Positions 52,984 to 62,855 of a stretch of 64,000 nucleotides of DNA are shown piece by piece. The stretch covers positions 49,423 through 113,422 of the forward strand of contig NZ_MWZD01000008.1 in the NCBI RefSeq assembly GCF_002982315.1, given 5' to 3'. Position 1 is the first letter of the stretch. Every line of letters starts with the position of its first letter. The notes below the pieces were generated by a model. That model did no database searches and had not been told where the DNA came from. It was given only the letters and a program-made list of their open reading frames with translations. A program made the position numbers and the translations under genes. The stretch comes from Leucobacter massiliensis. Lineage in GTDB: Bacteria > Actinomycetota > Actinomycetes > Actinomycetales > Microbacteriaceae.

Positions 52984-54372
52984 TTACGCGGCCGCGTAGC
53001 CGTCCGCGACGTCGAGCGCCGCGTCGATGATGTCGAGGCCGCGCACGAGATCCTCCTCGCTGATGATCAGCGGGGGCGCGATCTGCAGCCGGTTCCCCGC
53101 GGCGAACGGCCACAGGCCCGCCTGCTTGCAGGCCGCCACCACCGCGTTGAACGGGGCCGCAGCCTCGCCCGCCGCGTTGAAGGGGATGAGCGGTTCGCGC
53201 GTGGCGCGATCCCGCACCAGCTCGATCGCCCAGAACAGGCCGGTGCCGCGCACCTCGCCCACCGAGGGGTGCTTCTCGGCCATCTCGCGCAGGCGCGGCT
53301 CCACGATCCGCGAGCCGAGATCCTTCACCCGCTGGAGAATGCCCTCCTCCTCGAAGATGTCGAAGGTGGCGACGCCGGCGGCGGCGCCCAGGGGGTGCCC
53401 GCTGTACGTCAGCCCGCCGGGGAAGGGGCGCTCGGCAAAGGTGTCGTGGATCGCCTCGGAGATCACCACGCCGCCCAGCGGCACGTACCCCGAGTTGACG
53501 CCCTTCGCGAAGGTCACGAGATCGGGGCGCACCTCGAAGGCCTGGAACGCGAACCACTCGCCGGTGCGGCCGAAGCCGGCCATCACCTCGTCGCAGATCA
53601 GCAGGATCCCGAACTCGTCGCACAGCTCCCGCACGCCGGCGAGATAACCGGGCGGCGGCACCAGGATGCCGTTCGTGCCCGTGACGCTCTCCAGGATGAT
53701 CGCGGCGATCGTGCTCGCGCCCTCCAGTTCGATCGTCGCACGCAGGTGCGCGAGCGCGCGCTCGGTCTCCTGCTCCGGGGTCTCGGCGTAGAACGCCGAG
53801 CGGTACAGGAAGGGCCCCTGGAAGTGCACCACGCCCGCGTCGAGCGTGCCGTTCGCCCAGCGGCGAGGCTCGCCCGTCAGCGTGATCGCCGTCGCGGTCG
53901 AACCGTGGTAGGAGCGGTAGCGCGCAAGCACCTTCTGGCGGCCGGTGTGGTGGCGGGCCATGCGCACCGCGTACTCGTTCGCGTCGGCGCCGCCGTTCGT
54001 GAAGAACACCGAGCGCGCCCCCTCGAAGGAGTGCTCCACGATGCGCTTGGCCAGCTCACCGCGCACGTCGTTCGCCATCGCGGGCTGGATCGTGGCGAGG
54101 CGCCCCGCCTGATCCTGGATCGCCTTCACGAGCCCCGGATGCTGATGCCCGAGGTTCAGGTTGACGAGCTGCGAGGAGAAGTCGAGGAACTCGTTCCCGT
54201 CGTAGTCCCAGAACCGCACGCCCTCGCCCTTCGCGATCGGCAGCGGGTCGATCTTCGCCTGCGCCGACCAGGAGTGGAAGACGTAGTCGCGGTCGTTCTT
54301 GCGCACCTCGCGCTGGGCCTCCGTGTCGCCGAAGCTCTGCTCGGCGCCGTGCAGGTCGATGTAGTCGGCCAT
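52984..54372 (-). CDS. class III aminotransferase (omega-amino acid type)
   Basis: 462-residue PLP enzyme. 'DEVMAGFGRTGEWFAFQ' carries the Asp that binds the pyridine N; 'VTFAKGVNSGYVPLGGVV' carries the PLP Lys; 'FTNGGADANEYAVRMAR' is the phosphate region. With the semialdehyde dehydrogenase 19 nt upstream it fits beta-alanine or GABA transamination. Length is normal for the class. Confidence 0.9.
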   Translation of the reverse strand: MADYIDLHGAEQSFGDTEAQREVRKNDRDYVFHSWSAQAKIDPLPIAKGEGVRFWDYDGNEFLDFSSQLVNLNLGHQHPGLVKAIQDQAGRLATIQPAMANDVRGELAKRIVEHSFEGARSVFFTNGGADANEYAVRMARHHTGRQKVLARYRSYHGSTATAITLTGEPRRWANGTLDAGVVHFQGPFLYRSAFYAETPEQETERALAHLRATIELEGASTIAAIILESVTGTNGILVPPPGYLAGVRELCDEFGILLICDEVMAGFGRTGEWFAFQAFEVRPDLVTFAKGVNSGYVPLGGVVISEAIHDTFAERPFPGGLTYSGHPLGAAAGVATFDIFEEEGILQRVKDLGSRIVEPRLREMAEKHPSVGEVRGTGLFWAIELVRDRATREPLIPFNAAGEAAAPFNAVVAACKQAGLWPFAAGNRLQIAPPLIISEEDLVRGLDIIDAALDVADGYAAA

Positions 54373-54391
54373 GATGCGTTCCTCTCCGGCC

Positions 54392-55876
<1,485 letters not shown>

Positions 55877-55994
55877 CCGTGAATCCTCTCGAAACAATCA
55901 ATATGTTCGGGATCATGGGATCCCGCTCTCTGCAAGTATTCCAATGCTCCAAGCGAGCCACCACCGGCACAGTATCGCGATCTGCGCCATTCCT

Positions 55995-56009
55995 CGTACA
56001 CTCTGTACG
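55995..56009. promoter_or_regulatory. palindrome CGTACA-CTC-TGTACG, possible operator
   Basis: A perfect 6+3+6 inverted repeat, 37 nt before GTG 56046 and next to a TACGAT box. It sits between the divergent mmsA and PucR genes. Confidence 0.5.
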
Positions 56010-56045
56010 ATGGCTGCGGCTCGCGGCGGCCCGAAGGAGGAACAC

Positions 56046-57767
56046 GTGGCGGAAGGCATCGGGATCGCGGAGGTGCTCGCACTGCCCGAGCTGCTGGCGG
56101 GCGAGCCGGAGGTGGTCGCGGGAGCGCAGGGGCTGGGACGGGAGGCCCGCTGGGCGCACGTGGTCGCGGGCGTCGAGGGCGTGCAGCTGCTCGACGGGGG
56201 CGAGCTGGTCCTCACCACGGGCACGGGCTGGTCGCGCGACGCGGCCGCGCTCACGGCGCTCGCGCGGGCGCTCGTCGCCGCGGATCCCGCCGCGGTGGTG
56301 CTCGAGCTCGGCCGCAACTTCCGCGAGGCCCCCGCGCCGCTCGTCTCCGCCTGCGAGTCCGGCGGCATCCCGCTGATCGTGCTGCGCCGCGAGGTGCGCT
56401 TCGTGCAGCTGACGCAGCGCATCCACCAGCGGGTCCTCGCCGATCAGAGCGAGGCGCTCGCCGCGCGAGCCGAGGTGCACGCCATGCTCACCGAGCTGGG
56501 GCTCAACCGCAGCCCCGTCGACTACGTGATCGAGCGGCTCGCGGACACGCTCGCGGCGCCCGTGGTGCTGGAGGACTCGGCGGGACGCGTGGTCGCCTGG
56601 TCCGATTCCGGCGCGGCAGGACCGGCGGGAGCCGCGGCCCCGCAGGATCGCGGGCGGATCGCGGGCGACGGCGCGGGCGGCTCGGCACCCGAGTCCGTCG
56701 TCCCGCGCAAGGCGGCCGCCGCGCACGCCCTCGCCGAGTGGGCCGAAGGGCCGCCCGCCGCCCTGCCCGCCGGATCGGAGCAGGTGCCAGTGGAGGCGCA
56801 GGGCCGCCGCTGGGGGCGGCTCACCGCCCTGCCCGGCCCCGCGCACCCGGCCGGCCGCCGCACGGTGCTCGAGCTCGGCGCCTTCGCGCTCGCGCTCGGC
56901 AGGCTCGCCGACCCCGAGGGCGAGCAGTGGCTGCAGCTCAGCTCGAAGCGCGTTTTCGACATGCTGCTCGGCGGCCGCTACCGCCGCGCCGAGGAGCTCG
57001 CGGTGCAGCTCGCGGCGAGCGGTCTGCCGGTGCGGGACCGGGCACTGCTCGGGGCGACCCTGCAGGGCATCGGCGACTTCGCCCCGGGCGGTGGCCACGA
57101 GGGCCCGCTGGAGCAGGCGCTGCTGCAGACGGCGCTCCGGCGCGCGGTCTCCCCCGACGGCCGGGTCCTGCTCGCCCCCGATCGTGCGGCGGAGCCGCCC
57201 ACGCTGCTCGCCCTGCTCTCCTTCCCGGCCGGCGATCCGCGCGCCTCCGATCCGGCGGCCTTCGCGGCGCGGCTGAACCGGGAGCTGGGCATGTTGCTCC
57301 CCGCCACCACCCCGGCCGCCTGGCGTGCCCACCTCGCCCTCGGGCCGGCGGGGACGCGGGTGCGGGCGCTCATCACCTCGCTCGAGCAGGTGCGCGCGGC
57401 CGGCACCCTCGACCCGGTGGCCGAGACCGGCAGGGTCACGGTGCAGCAGGCGGAGCGGCAGCCGCTCGCCTATCTGGTGCGCGGGCTCTCCGGCACGCCA
57501 GAGGTGCAGGACTTCGCGGCCGACGCGCTGGGCCCGCTGCTCGCGCACGACGCCGCGAGCGGTCCCGGTCACAGCGGAGACCTCGTCGAGGTGCTGCGCG
57601 CGTACCTCGCGCACCCCACCAACCGCTCGCTCGCGGCGCAGCGGGCCCGCCTCTCACGCTCGGTCTTCTATCAGCGGCTGGCCCTCATCGAGGAGCTTCT
57701 GGACGTGGACCTCGCCGACGGCACCGTGATCGCCACCCTCGCCGTCGCCCTCCTCGCTCGCCGCTGA
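56046..57767 (+). CDS. PucR family transcriptional regulator (second copy)
   Basis: 573 residues. The N-terminal PucR domain has 'VEGVQLLDGGELVLTTGTGW'; the C-terminal helix-turn-helix is 'AAQRARLSRSVFYQRLALIE', with the usual HRNT core replaced. GTG 56046 is chosen because GAAGGAGG lies right before it; ATG 56010 is in frame but weaker. It is divergent from mmsA and the aminotransferase, which it probably activates or represses. Confidence 0.85.
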   Translation: MAEGIGIAEVLALPELLAGEPEVVAGAQGLGREARWAHVVAGVEGVQLLDGGELVLTTGTGWSRDAAALTALARALVAADPAAVVLELGRNFREAPAPLVSACESGGIPLIVLRREVRFVQLTQRIHQRVLADQSEALAARAEVHAMLTELGLNRSPVDYVIERLADTLAAPVVLEDSAGRVVAWSDSGAAGPAGAAAPQDRGRIAGDGAGGSAPESVVPRKAAAAHALAEWAEGPPAALPAGSEQVPVEAQGRRWGRLTALPGPAHPAGRRTVLELGAFALALGRLADPEGEQWLQLSSKRVFDMLLGGRYRRAEELAVQLAASGLPVRDRALLGATLQGIGDFAPGGGHEGPLEQALLQTALRRAVSPDGRVLLAPDRAAEPPTLLALLSFPAGDPRASDPAAFAARLNRELGMLLPATTPAAWRAHLALGPAGTRVRALITSLEQVRAAGTLDPVAETGRVTVQQAERQPLAYLVRGLSGTPEVQDFAADALGPLLAHDAASGPGHSGDLVEVLRAYLAHPTNRSLAAQRARLSRSVFYQRLALIEELLDVDLADGTVIATLAVALLARR

Positions 57768-57795
57768 CCGGCCGCCGCCGGCCATCCGCCGGCGC

Positions 57796-58431
57796 TCAGC
57801 GGTTCCAGAGAGCGGGATAGGGGTGGCCGAGCTCCGCGACGAGGCGGCGCAGGGCGGGCAGGGAGAGGCCGATCACGCAGCTCGGCGCGCCCTCGATGCG
57901 CTCGATGAAGGCGCCCGCCAATCCGTCGATCGCGAAGCCGCCGGCGAGCTCCAGCGGCTCGCCGCTCGCCACATACGCCTCCAGCTCGGCGTCCGCGAGA
58001 TCCGCCGAGAGCGTCACCCGCGCCGTGTCCACCGATCCTGCGGCGCCCCGCGTCTCGCCGCCGCGGTGATCGATGAGCCAGTGCCCCGAGTGCAGCACCC
58101 CGGTGCGGCCGCGATGCTGCTTCGCGCGCGCCAGGGCGACCTCCGGCAGATGCGGCTTGCCGAGGATCTCTCCGTCGAGCAGGAACATCGAGTCGCCCCC
58201 GAGCACCAGTCCGTCGATCTCCGCGCCGTGGCGGCGCACCACGTCCTCCGCCTTCAGCCGCCCGAGGTGCTCGGTGAGCTCGGGAGCCGTGAGCGGGCGC
58301 CCCAGCTCCGCCTCGCGCTCCCGCACCGCCGCCTCCTCGTCGACCTCGGGCGAGTAGCAGAGGGGTTCGATGCCGGCGCCGCGCAGCACGGAGAGGCGGG
58401 CAGGAGAGGTCGAGGCGAGGTACAGGCGCAT
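57796..58431 (-). CDS. maf: Maf family nucleotide pyrophosphatase
   Basis: 211-residue Maf/HAM1-fold enzyme that hydrolyses non-canonical or specific NTPs. 'YLASTSPARLSVLRGAGIEP' (S-x-S-P-R) opens the fold; 'VLGGDSMFLLDGEILGKP' and 'DGLAGAFIERIEGAPSCVIGL' give the remaining motifs. TAGAAT lies 7 nt before ATG. Confidence 0.93.
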   Translation of the reverse strand: MRLYLASTSPARLSVLRGAGIEPLCYSPEVDEEAAVREREAELGRPLTAPELTEHLGRLKAEDVVRRHGAEIDGLVLGGDSMFLLDGEILGKPHLPEVALARAKQHRGRTGVLHSGHWLIDHRGGETRGAAGSVDTARVTLSADLADAELEAYVASGEPLELAGGFAIDGLAGAFIERIEGAPSCVIGLSLPALRRLVAELGHPYPALWNR

Positions 58432-58438
58432 GGGGGCG

Positions 58439-58444
58439 ATTCTA
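58439..58444 (-). promoter_or_regulatory. -10 box (TAGAAT), leaderless start of maf
   Basis: TAGAAT on the minus strand, 7 nt before ATG 58431. The rest of the 240-nt gap to the next gene holds nothing else I can assign. Confidence 0.5.
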
Positions 58445-58673
58445 CGGCGCAGCCCGCGTCCGCCGCCGGACGGCGAGCGGGGTGTGCGGGCGCGCCTCGC
58501 GCGGCGCCCCCCGGCGCTGCGGCTCCTGCCGGGTCGCGAATCATATCGGACCGGAGGCAGCGCCCGGCACGGAATCCGCGCACGCGAATGCAGCTGTCGC
58601 GGATCGTCCGCTGCGCGCCGTCAGGGCGGGTCATGATTGGCGCCGGTCCAGCAGGGGTGCGATGATGTGCAGC

Positions 58674-58997
58674 ATGGGACATCTCGTCTACGCCGGTTCG
58701 GCGGAGTATCAGGTCGAGGATCGCGCACTCGCCCACCTCAAGGTCGCCGTCGGCATCAAGCTGCGTCGCAAGGAGTGCTTCTTCCTCAGCTGGTCGAACC
58801 CCGTGGAGCGCGGCAGCGGCCGCGTCTCGCTGTGGCTCTCACCGGCGATCCCGCTCGTCTTCCGCTTCTCGGGCAGCCGCCCGCCCGAGCTCAACCAGAC
58901 CTGGATCAACGTGCTCGGCGAGCTCTCGCACACCCCGCGCGGGCTCGTCCTCATGTCTGAGAAGGAGGCCGAGGCGCACGCCGCGCAACGGTCGTGA
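58674..58997 (+). CDS. DUF7882-like small protein, first of pair
   Basis: 107 residues. 'MGHLVYAGSAEYQVEDRALA', 'LKVAVGIKLRRKECFFLSW', 'SLWLSPAIPLVFRFSGSRPP' and 'LNQTWINVLGELSHT' form a single small domain common in Microbacteriaceae, often mislabelled as DNA ligase. No membrane segment. In-frame ATGs at 58662 and 58665 are alternatives. The function is unknown. A related protein lies 54 nt downstream. Confidence 0.68.
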   Translation: MGHLVYAGSAEYQVEDRALAHLKVAVGIKLRRKECFFLSWSNPVERGSGRVSLWLSPAIPLVFRFSGSRPPELNQTWINVLGELSHTPRGLVLMSEKEAEAHAAQRS

Positions 58998-59051
58998 TCC
59001 CGGGGCAGGACCCCCGCCCCGGACCACCGAGACCCCGCCCGAGGAGGCACC

Positions 59052-59351
59052 ATGGGAACCCTGCACTACGACTCATCGCACCGCTTCCAGTTCGACGATC
59101 GCACGCTCGCGCACCTGCGCGCCGTGATCGTCTCGAAGCTCGGCCATCAGGAGAGCCTGCTGTTCACGTGGACGTCGAAGGACACGCAGCGCAGCATCTG
59201 GCTCCACCCCACCATCCCGGTGCAGTTCGAGTTCGACGAGGGCGAGGTCCCGCCACTCAACCGCGCCTGGCTCGAAGAGCTCACGGCGACGGCGAACGCC
59301 CCCGCCGGGCTTCGCCTGCTCCCCGAGCCCGCGGAGCCCGAGCAGCACTAG
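59052..59351 (+). CDS. DUF7882-like small protein, second of pair
   Basis: 99 residues. It aligns along its whole length with the preceding protein: 'FDDRTLAHLRAVIVSKLGHQ' and 'SIWLHPTIPVQFEFDEGEVP', 'LNRAWLEELTATANAPAGL'. GAGGAGG precedes ATG. The two arose by duplication; function unknown. Confidence 0.7.
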   Translation: MGTLHYDSSHRFQFDDRTLAHLRAVIVSKLGHQESLLFTWTSKDTQRSIWLHPTIPVQFEFDEGEVPPLNRAWLEELTATANAPAGLRLLPEPAEPEQH

Positions 59352-59560
59352 CGCGCCCGGGCGGCTCCCGCGGTGCCCACCGCACCGGGAGCCCCCCCGC
59401 GCGGCATTCGCGTGGCATTCCCGCGCGGGCATACACCGAGCCGCGCGACCGCGCAAGGCCCTGCCGGGACACGCCGGCCGGCGCATAGTCTGGCCATGAG
59501 ATCGGCGGGCCCCCACTCCCTCTCGGGCGGCGGGGACCGCCCCGACAGTAAGGAGTTCTC

Positions 59561-59830
59561 ATGGGCATCCTCGCGTTTCTCGTGCTCGGACTGATTGCGG
59601 GCGCAATCGCAAAGGCGATCCTTCCCGGCCGGCAGGGCGGCGGCTGGATCGCGACCCTCGTGCTCGGCGTGGTCGGGGCGCTGCTCGGCGGCTGGCTCGG
59701 CTCTCTCATCTTCAACGTCGACCTGGGCGGCTTCTTCTCCATCGAGACCTGGCTGCTCGCGATCGGCGGCTCCATCGTCGTGCTCCTCATCTACGGTCTG
59801 ATCGTCGGCCGGGGCCGACGCGAGGCATAG
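59561..59830 (+). CDS. GlsB/YeaQ/YmgE family membrane protein
   Basis: 89 residues, three membrane segments. 'FLVLGLIAGAIAKAILPGRQ' and 'GWIATLVLGVVGALLGGWLG' are the family pattern. Stress-response associated protein of unknown mechanism. AAGGAG lies before ATG. The 200-nt gap upstream holds nothing further. Confidence 0.88.
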   Translation: MGILAFLVLGLIAGAIAKAILPGRQGGGWIATLVLGVVGALLGGWLGSLIFNVDLGGFFSIETWLLAIGGSIVVLLIYGLIVGRGRREA

Positions 59831-59940
59831 CGAGCACGATCCGAACGTCGGCGGCCCGACTGGGGAGCGGGCCGCCGTCAGCCGGACACCCCCTCCGGCA
59901 TTCTGCGCGGGGAGCGCAGAGCGGCGTGCGGGCGTGATGG

Positions 59941-59946
59941 GAGAAT
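59941..59946 (+). promoter_or_regulatory. weak -10 box (GAGAAT) before methyltransferase gene
   Basis: GAGAAT, then seven bases, then ATG 59954. The first base deviates from the TANNNT pattern. Confidence 0.3.
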
Positions 59947-59953
59947 GGGGGAC

Positions 59954-61282
59954 ATGTCATCACGCGCGCACGCCTCATCCCCTCAGCTCGAGCCCGGCAC
60001 CACCGTCGAACTGGAGGTCACCGGGATCGCGCACGGCGGGGTGAGCGTCGCACGCCACGAGGGCCGCGTCGTCTTCGTCGCCGACGCCATCCCGGGAGAA
60101 CGGGTCCGCGCCCGCGTCACCGAGGCACGGAAGAAGTCCTTCGCGCGGGCCACCGCCGTCGAGGTGCTCGACGCCTCGCCCGACCGGCGCGAGCACGTCT
60201 GGGCGGAGGCCTCCGTCCAGCGCGATCCGGAGCACCGCGCAGGGGGCGCCGAGTTCGGGCACATCGCCCTGGCCCGGCAGCGGGCCCTGAAGGGCCAGGT
60301 CCTCGCCGACGCGATGCAGCGCTTCGGAGGGGTGCAGCTCACCGTGGAGAACGACGCCGAGCTCGAGGACACCCTGGCGGAGCTCGTGGAGGCGGCGCCG
60401 GGCGACGAGGAGGCGAACGGGCTCGGATACCGCACCCGGGTCCGCCTGCACGTCGACCCCGAGACCGGCGCAGTGGGGCCCTACGCCGCGCGGAGCCGCC
60501 GGGTCGTTCCCGTCGCCTCGCTGCCGCTCGCCGACGAGCGCATCGCGCAGATCGCCCCGCTCGACGAGACGATGCCCGGCGTGAGCACGGTCGACCTCGT
60601 CGCCCCCTCCGCCGACGACCCGCGCATGCTGCTGGGTCTCGCCGGCGAGCGGGGCCGCGCCGGCGAGCACGACGCGGTGCACGAGCTCATCGAGGATCGG
60701 GGCTTCCAGGTGCGCGCCGGCGGCTTCTGGCAGGTGCACCGGGAGGCGCCCGCGGTGCTCTTCACCGCGGTGCGCGATGCGATCGACGGGCTGATCTCGG
60801 CCGGCCGCTTCGACCCGGCCGCTGGCAATCTGGACCTCTACGGCGGGGCCGGCCTGCTCGCCGCCGCCATGGCCGAGGCGGCGGGGCCGGGCCTGAAGGT
60901 GACGACCGTGGAAGCCGCCCCCAGCGCCACCGACGACGCGGCCGAGAACCTCTCCGAGCTCGTCGGCGCGCTGGCGCTCACGGCGCGGGTGGACCGGCAC
61001 CTCGCGGAACTGCTCGGCGCGGCCGCGCCGGTGCGGGAGCGGCTGCGCCGCGGAACCGTGGTGCTGGATCCCCCGCGTTCGGGGGCGGGCGGCGCGGTGA
61101 CGGCTCAGCTCGTGGAGCTCGCCCCCGCGAATATCGTGTACGTGGCGTGCGATCCCGTGGCGCTCGCCCGCGACACGCGGAGCCTGCGCGAGGCCGGCTA
61201 TGAGCTGACCGGCCTGCGCGCCTTCGACATCTTCCCGCACACCCACCACTTCGAGTCGCTCGCGGTGTTCGAGCGCGCCTGA
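59954..61282 (+). CDS. class I SAM-dependent RNA methyltransferase (TrmA/RlmC/RlmD family)
   Basis: 442 residues. TRAM domain (about 15-75, 'VELEVTGIAHGGVSVARHEG'), then the methyltransferase: SAM loop 'NLDLYGGAGLLAAAMAE' (near 295), 'VVLDPPRSGAGG' and the catalytic Cys in 'IVYVACDPVALARD' (near 395). It makes 5-methyluridine in rRNA or tRNA. The SAM loop has Gly where many members have Cys. No iron-sulfur Cys cluster is seen, so it is a cluster-less member. ATG 59945 is an alternative start. Confidence 0.88.
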   Translation: MSSRAHASSPQLEPGTTVELEVTGIAHGGVSVARHEGRVVFVADAIPGERVRARVTEARKKSFARATAVEVLDASPDRREHVWAEASVQRDPEHRAGGAEFGHIALARQRALKGQVLADAMQRFGGVQLTVENDAELEDTLAELVEAAPGDEEANGLGYRTRVRLHVDPETGAVGPYAARSRRVVPVASLPLADERIAQIAPLDETMPGVSTVDLVAPSADDPRMLLGLAGERGRAGEHDAVHELIEDRGFQVRAGGFWQVHREAPAVLFTAVRDAIDGLISAGRFDPAAGNLDLYGGAGLLAAAMAEAAGPGLKVTTVEAAPSATDDAAENLSELVGALALTARVDRHLAELLGAAAPVRERLRRGTVVLDPPRSGAGGAVTAQLVELAPANIVYVACDPVALARDTRSLREAGYELTGLRAFDIFPHTHHFESLAVFERA

Positions 61283-61373
61283 TCCGGGATCGGCCGGCGA
61301 GGCGCCGGCCGCAGCACGGCCGCTCGGCCGGACCCCGGGCCCGCCCGCGGTGCGGCCCCTCCGAGGACGGGCG

Positions 61374-62498
61374 TCAGCGCGGGGGCGGCAGCGCGTCGGC
61401 GAGGGCCCGCACCGACGCCGCGAACGCACGGCTGCTCTCGCGGCCCACGCCGCTCGCGTTGACGAAGGCGTGGATGTGACCCTCGACGAGCTGGGTGGTG
61501 ACCGGCACCCCGGCCGCGGCGAGCTTCCCGGCGTAGGCCAGGCCCTCGTCGCGCAGCACGTCGAAGCCCGAGACGGCCACGTGCGCCGGCGGGTGCCCCG
61601 TGAGCTCGCCGAGCAGTGGCGAGGCGAGCGGGTCGCGCGCATCCGCCTCGTCGCGCAGGTAGTGTCCCCGGTACCAGTCCATCTGCCGCTCGGTGAGGAA
61701 GAAGCCTTCGGAGAAAAGCCGATAGGAACGGTGTTTCGCGGAGAGGTCGGTGACGGGGAAGAAGAGCAGCTGGAAGTCGGGCGGGCCCGCCTCGTCGGAG
61801 AGCGTCGCGGCGCACACCGCGGCGCTGAGGTTGCCACCGGCGCTGTCCCCCGCCACAGCCACCCACGTGCCCCATTCCGGGTGTGACCGCACCCAGCGGT
61901 AGGCATCCACTGCGTCCTCGACCCCCGCAGGGAAGGGATGCTCGGGGGCGAGCCGGTAGCCGACGGAGATGACCGTCACGTCGCTGCGTGCCGCGATGAA
62001 GCGGCACGCGGAATCGGCCGAGTCGATGCTGCCGACCACCCACCCGCCGCCGTGGAAGTAGACGACGGTGCCGCGCGACGGGCGGGTCGGATCGGAACGG
62101 TAGACGCGCGCCGGCACGGTGCCGCCGCGCGTCGGAAGCGTGATGTCCTCGACGAAGCCGAGCGGCCAGTCGCCTCCGAACAGCCGGGCCTCGGCGTCGA
62201 TCCGGGCACGCGCCCGGCCGAGCGGCAGTCGCGAGAAGTCGCTGTCCGGCACGGCGTTGAGGAGGCGGAGCACCATCTGCACCTCGGTGAACAGGCGCTG
62301 CCCGTCGATCACCACGGGCCGCCCGGCAATGAGGCGCTGGACGGCTTCGGGGAGCCTCCCGAGCACGCGGACGACCGCGCGGGTCGCGCGCTCGGCACGT
62401 GGGGGGCGGGCCTGCTCGCCGGCCCGGCGGGGCACCGCTACGGCGGCGGTTGCCGCGGGACGAAGAGGTTCGGCGTGGCCGGTGCGGCGCGGGGTCAT
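61374..62498 (-). CDS. alpha/beta hydrolase, HSL-type esterase
   Basis: 374 residues from ATG 62498 (ATG 62504 possible). 'VVYFHGGGWVVGS' is the HSL oxyanion motif, 'GDSAGGNLSAAV' the nucleophile Ser, 'GFDVLRDEG' the Asp and 'EGHIHAFV' the His. N-terminal 60 residues are basic and Ala-rich. Probably hydrolyses short- or medium-chain esters. Divergent from the AraC gene across the MITE-like element. Confidence 0.88.
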   Translation of the reverse strand: MTPRRTGHAEPLRPAATAAVAVPRRAGEQARPPRAERATRAVVRVLGRLPEAVQRLIAGRPVVIDGQRLFTEVQMVLRLLNAVPDSDFSRLPLGRARARIDAEARLFGGDWPLGFVEDITLPTRGGTVPARVYRSDPTRPSRGTVVYFHGGGWVVGSIDSADSACRFIAARSDVTVISVGYRLAPEHPFPAGVEDAVDAYRWVRSHPEWGTWVAVAGDSAGGNLSAAVCAATLSDEAGPPDFQLLFFPVTDLSAKHRSYRLFSEGFFLTERQMDWYRGHYLRDEADARDPLASPLLGELTGHPPAHVAVSGFDVLRDEGLAYAGKLAAAGVPVTTQLVEGHIHAFVNASGVGRESSRAFAASVRALADALPPPR

Positions 62499-62622
62499 GG
62501 GCATCCTCTCGACGTCGTCGTCGCGGGCGGGCGCGGGGGCCGCGCTGCGATCACCCTACGCGGTGCCGCGTGGGGAGCCGGATGACGCCGGCAGCCGATG
62601 TGCGGACCGCACCGGCCAGCCA

Positions 62623-62843
62623 GGGCGTGTCTGTGAAATCCTGCGCCTACTGCGCGGCCCTTGGCGGCCCGTCTTGCCGCGTTGTCGTCGTCGGCTCCTG
62701 GCGCAGCGGCGCCACCGCGGCCGACCGCGGCACGCGATGCGTGCCGCGCCCAGCCGGCCGCGCCAGCAAAGCCTCCTCCTCCGCCTTGCAATTCGGGCCG
62801 CCAAGACCCTGCTCGCAACGGCGAAGATTTCACAGACACACCC
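62623..62843. mobile_element. 221-bp MITE-like inverted-repeat element
   Basis: Terminal repeats of 18 nt (62623-62640 and 62826-62843, 17 identical, GGGTGTGTCTGTGAAATC on the inner-facing right strand) bound a long imperfect stem in which CTTGGCGGCCCG recurs about 30 nt in from each end. No gene lies inside, and no target duplication is clear; outside, GGCCAGC/GCTGGCC continues the symmetry. It fills most of the 357-bp gap between the esterase and AraC genes. Confidence 0.75.
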
Positions 62844-62849
62844 TAAGCT
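62844..62849 (+). promoter_or_regulatory. -10 box (TAAGCT), leaderless start of AraC gene
   Basis: TAAGCT abuts the right end of the MITE-like element and stands 6 nt before ATG 62856. Its -35 region therefore lies inside the element. Confidence 0.5.
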
Positions 62850-62855
62850 GGCCAG

